From positions 599,914 through 663,913 of the forward strand of contig NZ_RWIT01000002.1 in the NCBI RefSeq assembly GCF_003944715.1: DNA of 64,000 nucleotides. Reading direction: 5' to 3'. A program made the position numbers and the translations under genes. The notes under the pieces were generated by a model that had not been told where the DNA came from, made no database searches, and saw only the letters and a program-made list of their open reading frames with translations. Origin of the DNA: Hymenobacter rigui (lineage in GTDB: Bacteria > Bacteroidota > Bacteroidia > Cytophagales > Hymenobacteraceae). Shown piece by piece: positions 60,467 through 64,000 of the stretch. The first letter of the stretch is position 1, and every line of letters begins with the position of its first letter.

Positions 60467-62281
60467 ATGCCCATTTCTGCTTCCCGCTACCTTACCGGAA
60501 TTGCCCTGGCCGGAACCGCCGCCTGCCTGGCGGGCTGTTCGCCCCTGTCTAAAGTGCTCAAGCAGGCCCAAACCGGGCAGCAGCTGTCGGTGCAGCCCAC
60601 CGTGCTGGAAAGCAACGGCGAAAACGTGCTGTTTGAGGTGACAGCCAAAGTGCCCGCCAGCCACCTGCGCAAGGGCGCGGCCTACAACCTGGGCCTGAGC
60701 TACCGCTACCAGAATGGCCTGCGTCAGGACACCGTGGGCCGCCTCACGTTCATCTCGGGCGAGTACACCTACGACGAGCAGAAGAAGGACCAACTGGTTA
60801 TCCGCAAGCAGTTTTCTTTCCCCTATGCACCCCAGAAAAGCCCCGGCGAATTGGTGGCCCTGCCCGATGCCCGCGAAACCAGGCCCAACGGCAAGCGCGT
60901 GAAGGGCAAAGAGCTGGTGCTGGCCCGCGGCATCGTGACCACCAGCCGCCTGGTGGTGCGCCAGGATACGGCCATTACGCTGCTGCCTGAAACCGCCGAC
61001 AATAACATGAGCGGCACCCGGGTGCTGCCCTTTTTCTTTGATGCCGGCAAAGCCGAAATCCGCAACTACCTGGGCACCAACGTAGCGGCACTGGAAGATT
61101 TTATTGAGGCCAACCAGCACACCGAGAAGGTGATGATTGTGGCCGGCCACTCGCCCGACTCGCTGGACCGCCACGACCCGCGCCTGGCCGACAAGCGCGT
61201 GCAGGCGCTGCTGAAATACTACAAAAACCGCGTCGATACGGATTCGTACCTGAACAAGGTCAGCCAGATTGACTTTGAAACCGAAGCTTACCACCGCCGC
61301 TGGGACCTGTTTCTGAACAAGGTGCAGCAGTCGGCCCTGAAGCCGGCTCAGATTGACTCGGTGGTGCTGCTCATCAACGATACGCCTGGCACCTACGCCC
61401 AGAAAGAAGCCGGCCTGCGCCGCCTGAGCTTCTACGACTACCTCGACCAGTACATCTACCCCGTCATGCGCTTCGGCACGGTGGCCGTGCGCTACTCCGC
61501 CCCCAAGCGCTACGACTCCGAAATTTACCTCCTCTCCAAGAAGATTGTGGAGAAGCAAACTGAGGCCGATGCCCTCACGCCCGAGGAGCTGCGCTACTCA
61601 GCCAACCTTACACCGCTGCTGGCCGAAAAGCAGCGCATCTACGAAACGGCCGTGGCCACCACCGGCCTCTGGCAGGCCTACCACAACCTGGCCGTGGTGC
61701 TGCTGCTGCGCTCCGAGAAAGAGGTGAACCCGAAAGTGCAACGGGCCTACCTGCGCCGGGCCGCCGTGAACTTCACGCTGGCCGCCCACCGCAACCCCAC
61801 CGCCGAGCTGTTCTACCGCGTGGGCAGCGCCTACCACCGCGCCGGCGACCGGCTGGAAGCCCTGCAGAACTACGACTACGCCATCAAACTGGGTGGATCC
61901 CGCGCCGTGCTCAGCAAAGTGTTTGCCGATAAAGCGGCCCTGGAAATTGAGGTAGGCCAGCTCGATGACGCCCTGCGCAGCCTCAGCTACAGCTCCAAAA
62001 CCTACCAGAACATTATGAACCGGGCCCTCATCTACGTGCTGAAGGGCAACTACCAGGGCGCGGCCGACATTTATGCCCAGGCCATTGCCCTGCGCCCGCA
62101 GGACCCACTACTTTACTATTGCCTGGCCGTGGTGGCGGCCCGCCAGCAGAACGAGCCCGCCATGGCCATGCACCTGCGCCGCGCCGTGCAGCTGGACCGC
62201 ACCTACGCCAACCGCGCCGTGGAGGACTTGGAGTTCCGGGAATACGCCAAAGGCAAGCAGTTTATGGAGTCGTTGCGGTAG
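60467..62281 (+). CDS. OmpA-like and TPR-containing lipoprotein
   Basis: A 604-residue lipoprotein (lipobox LAGC after GIALAGTAACLAGC). The middle part has an OmpA-like segment (PFFFDAGKAEIRNYLGTNVA ... MIVAGHSPDSLDRHDPRLAD ... KRVQALLKYY), which in the family binds peptidoglycan, though the usual Asp/Arg ligand pair cannot be verified. The C-terminal third holds tetratricopeptide repeats (AELFYRVGSAYHRAGDRLEA, LQNYDYAIKLGG, NRALIYVLKGNYQGAADIYAQA). Likely an outer-membrane lipoprotein joining wall and envelope proteins, like gliding/T9SS accessory proteins, but the exact role is unknown. The ATG at 60467 is preferred over TTG 60461. Confidence 0.75.
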   Translation: MPISASRYLTGIALAGTAACLAGCSPLSKVLKQAQTGQQLSVQPTVLESNGENVLFEVTAKVPASHLRKGAAYNLGLSYRYQNGLRQDTVGRLTFISGEYTYDEQKKDQLVIRKQFSFPYAPQKSPGELVALPDARETRPNGKRVKGKELVLARGIVTTSRLVVRQDTAITLLPETADNNMSGTRVLPFFFDAGKAEIRNYLGTNVAALEDFIEANQHTEKVMIVAGHSPDSLDRHDPRLADKRVQALLKYYKNRVDTDSYLNKVSQIDFETEAYHRRWDLFLNKVQQSALKPAQIDSVVLLINDTPGTYAQKEAGLRRLSFYDYLDQYIYPVMRFGTVAVRYSAPKRYDSEIYLLSKKIVEKQTEADALTPEELRYSANLTPLLAEKQRIYETAVATTGLWQAYHNLAVVLLLRSEKEVNPKVQRAYLRRAAVNFTLAAHRNPTAELFYRVGSAYHRAGDRLEALQNYDYAIKLGGSRAVLSKVFADKAALEIEVGQLDDALRSLSYSSKTYQNIMNRALIYVLKGNYQGAADIYAQAIALRPQDPLLYYCLAVVAARQQNEPAMAMHLRRAVQLDRTYANRAVEDLEFREYAKGKQFMESLR

Positions 62282-62321
62282 CCCTACTCGACCTATCAAA
62301 CACCGAGGTAGTATAGACAAA

Positions 62322-63391
62322 GTGGACAGAAGAAGGACGTATCTTTCTCCTGTTACGGCAGCAAAAACCACCGGACCGTCGCCCGACACCCAGTGTACAT
62401 ACGACGACGCGTTTAAGGCCGGAGCCCTGCGCCTGGCATCCGAGAGCCGCAGTACGCAAGCCGCGGCCCGCAAGCTGGGCATCAGTCCTGAACTACTCTA
62501 CCGCTGGCAGCAGGCCCAAGTGGTAGCCGAGGTCGGCAACATTGAAGTGGCCGTAATTCGGAGGTACGCGCCCTGCGCGCGGCCATCAAGCAGTTGGCTC
62601 ATGAACTGGACAGTTTTAAAAAAGCCTTCCGGCACATCGCCCAGCGCCAAGTGCGGGTGCCCGTGCGTCAGCTCTGCCGCGTGTTGCACGTCGCCCCCAG
62701 CGCGTACTACGCCTGACGTCTGCGGCAGGACCAACCAGTGGCCGTGCGCCAAGCGTTAGTACGCCACAAGCGCTATGGTACGCTCTGGCTCCAGGCTGAA
62801 GTGCAGGCCTAGGACCATGACGTAGGCCGTTGGCGCATTCGGCGCGTGCTCAAAGCGTTGGCCTGCGCGCACAGCAGCCCCACTCGTTCGTATCACACAC
62901 CACCGACTCGAACCCGACCGTGCGCGCTGCGCCCAACCGCTTGTTGGAAAATCGTGGGCTTTGGTGACGCTCCAACGGCACTTAGGACGTGCGCTTTCGC
63001 CATGACAGAGGACTTGGTCGGCGAAGCCTTGTGCCATGCCTTGTTGGTGTAACGCCCTCCGGCTGGACTGGTCGTTCACTCCAACCAGGGCAGTCAGTAT
63101 ATGACTTTCCGATTCAAAGCCCTCGCTGCCAAACATGACACGGCGCACTGCAGCGCATGAGCCGGCGCGGCAACTGCTACGATACCGCCCACGCCAAACC
63201 GTTTTGGAGCCGCTTCAAGGCTGAACTGCTTGACGGTGGTGGCTGATTTCGGGCTAGCCGAAGCCAAGCCCGAAATCAGCCACCACATCGCCTACTACAA
63301 TGCAGAACGCTGCCATTCGGCGCTCGGCAAATACTCGCCCACCCACTTTGAAATCCCGCTTCAAACCACGTCACAATTGCGGCCGGCTTAG
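62322..63391 (+). pseudogene. Degenerate IS3-family insertion sequence (OrfA + OrfB remnants)
   Basis: From 62322 one frame encodes an OrfA-type transposase helix-turn-helix (TYDDAFKAGALRLASESRST, AARKLGISPELLYRWQQAQ), which breaks after about 75 codons. OrfB continues in pieces: AIKQLAHELDSFKKAFRHIA, then VPVRQLCRVLHVAPSAYYA, then SMSRRGNCYDTAHAKPF-type residues (here MSRRGNCYDTAHAKPFWSRF) and FKAELLDGG. The pieces lie in different frames with stops and at least four frameshifts, so no active transposase can be made. The integrase region with the DDE Glu is recognisable but broken. The inverted ends cannot be fixed; approximate borders only. Confidence 0.8.
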
Positions 63392-63555
63392 CTAGATCAC
63401 CTCAAAGGAATTAGGTCTATAACCTTGAAATCTTTAATCTCACCACTTTTTTGCAAGATTGTCATATCTGCTAAATCGTGAATAGTTCATCTTATCGTTG
63501 AACAGCTACACAAGTATTAGAATGAGATGCTGACATAAAGAATATGACACGTAAC
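63392..63555. other. Intergenic A/T-rich stretch after the IS remnant
   Basis: About 160 bp with lower GC than the flanking genes. No gene or hairpin recognised. It separates the IS3 remnant from the convergent regulator gene. Confidence 0.5.
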
Positions 63556-64000
63556 CTATAATTCACCGTCCTGCACCATTTTGTAGATGGTGGATTTGCC
63601 AATATCAAGCTTGCGGGCCACCAGTGGCACGTTATGGTCGTACTTGTCGAGGTGGTGGCGGATGATATAGCGGCTGTATTCGCGCAGGGTGCGCTGCTCC
63701 GAGAGCAGGCCCAGCGTGCCCCCCGCCGGTGCGGGCGTAAACAGCAGGTCGCGCGGGGTTATCTCCTGGCCGTTGCAGAGGGCAGCGGCGAGTTCCATTA
63801 CCGTTTTCAGCTCCCGTACGTTGCCCGGGTAGCTGTGGGCCAGCAGCCGAGCCTGAGCTTCGGCCGAGAGTGCGGGGACGGGTCGGTGATATTCGCGGCA
63901 GAACTCGAGCAGAAAATGCTGGGCCAGCAGCAGAATGTCGTGGCCCCGCTCGCGCAGCGGGGGCAGCTCGATGGGCAGGCCCACGACGCGGTAGTACAAG
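63556..64000 (-). CDS. Sigma-54-dependent transcriptional activator, C-terminal part (5' end outside window)
   Basis: The last ~148 codons of a sigma-54 activator, running off the right edge. Visible: the end of the AAA+ domain (LYYRVVGLPIELPPLRERG, HSYPGNVRELKTVMELAAAL) and a C-terminal Fis-type helix-turn-helix (NVPLVARKLDIGKSTIYKMV). The Walker motifs, GAFTGA loop and any receiver or sensor domain lie outside. It is a different protein from the activator at 31009, with a distinct HTH. It shows that sigma-54 regulation is used more than once in this genome. Confidence 0.9.
   Translation of the reverse strand, partial: LYYRVVGLPIELPPLRERGHDILLLAQHFLLEFCREYHRPVPALSAEAQARLLAHSYPGNVRELKTVMELAAALCNGQEITPRDLLFTPAPAGGTLGLLSEQRTLREYSRYIIRHHLDKYDHNVPLVARKLDIGKSTIYKMVQDGEL

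Noticed and set aside
62073..62321. Extension of the IS3 OrfA frame upstream into the OmpA/TPR gene
   Set aside because: This part is an off-frame reading of the lipoprotein gene; OrfA similarity starts only at about 62322.

Overview
The window is GC-rich bacterial DNA that fits the Bacteroidota, most likely a Cytophagales/Hymenobacter-type organism. This rests on the following: secreted proteins with type IX secretion (T9SS) sorting domains of type A and type B, TAnnTTTG-type promoter boxes instead of enteric -10/-35 boxes, outer-membrane CarboxypepD_reg/beta-barrel proteins, a Bat-type VWA/TPR pair, and a histone-like Lys/Ala/Pro tail on topoisomerase I. No plasmid, phage or CRISPR feature was seen. 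The only transposon trace is a decayed IS3-family copy near the right end.

Layout. 1-8.8 kb: 3' end of topA, a DUF4846 lipoprotein, a class III sirtuin, a membrane metal-dependent hydrolase, a very large metallophosphoesterase/Omp85-type barrel fusion, a Ppx/GppA phosphatase and a small lipoprotein. 8.8-21.5 kb (minus strand): polyphosphate kinase, RidA, GyrB, two tandem T9SS-sorted propeller proteins, a receiver-only response regulator and a 1398-residue kinase with about eight PAS domains. 21.5-22.7 kb: a gene-free stretch, then tRNA-Arg(TCT), tRNA-Pro(TGG) and tRNA-Ser(GCT) transcribed leftward from one recognisable promoter. 22.8-29.5 kb: BatB/BatC-like pair, thiolase, a secreted MORN-like repeat protein and an SBBP-type propeller with a T9SS domain.

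29.5-39.6 kb (minus strand) is a tripartite ABC efflux locus: adaptor, TolC-type channel, ATPase, an embedded ECF sigma factor, two MacB/FtsX-type permeases, then an NtrC-type sigma-54 activator and its histidine kinase. Upstream of both the adaptor-TolC unit and the ATPase unit lies the same layout: a palindrome built on TGTCC...GGACA plus a TGTTCGG half-site, then a sigma-54-like promoter at the same distance. The encoded NtrC-type regulator very likely switches on the pump.

39.8-47.6 kb is a urate-to-ureidoglycolate pathway: PuuD-type urate hydroxylase (plus strand), and divergently allB-allC-allE-uraD-uraH plus a DUF6986 aldolase-fold protein. Palindromic repeat elements fill most gaps of this operon. 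The best preserved is a composite element of about 150 bp (four copies plus related half or short forms) that has polarity although its ends are palindromic.

48-60.3 kb: an outer-membrane CarboxypepD_reg/barrel protein and, 3 kb later, a stand-alone copy of its N-terminal domain with the same upstream motif; a DUF2459 protein, STAS protein, hisS, hutH, a T9SS type B secreted protein, YbaB, a GT2 glycosyltransferase and PspC. 60.4-64 kb: an OmpA/TPR lipoprotein, the IS3 remnant, and the 3' part of a second sigma-54 activator that runs off the window.
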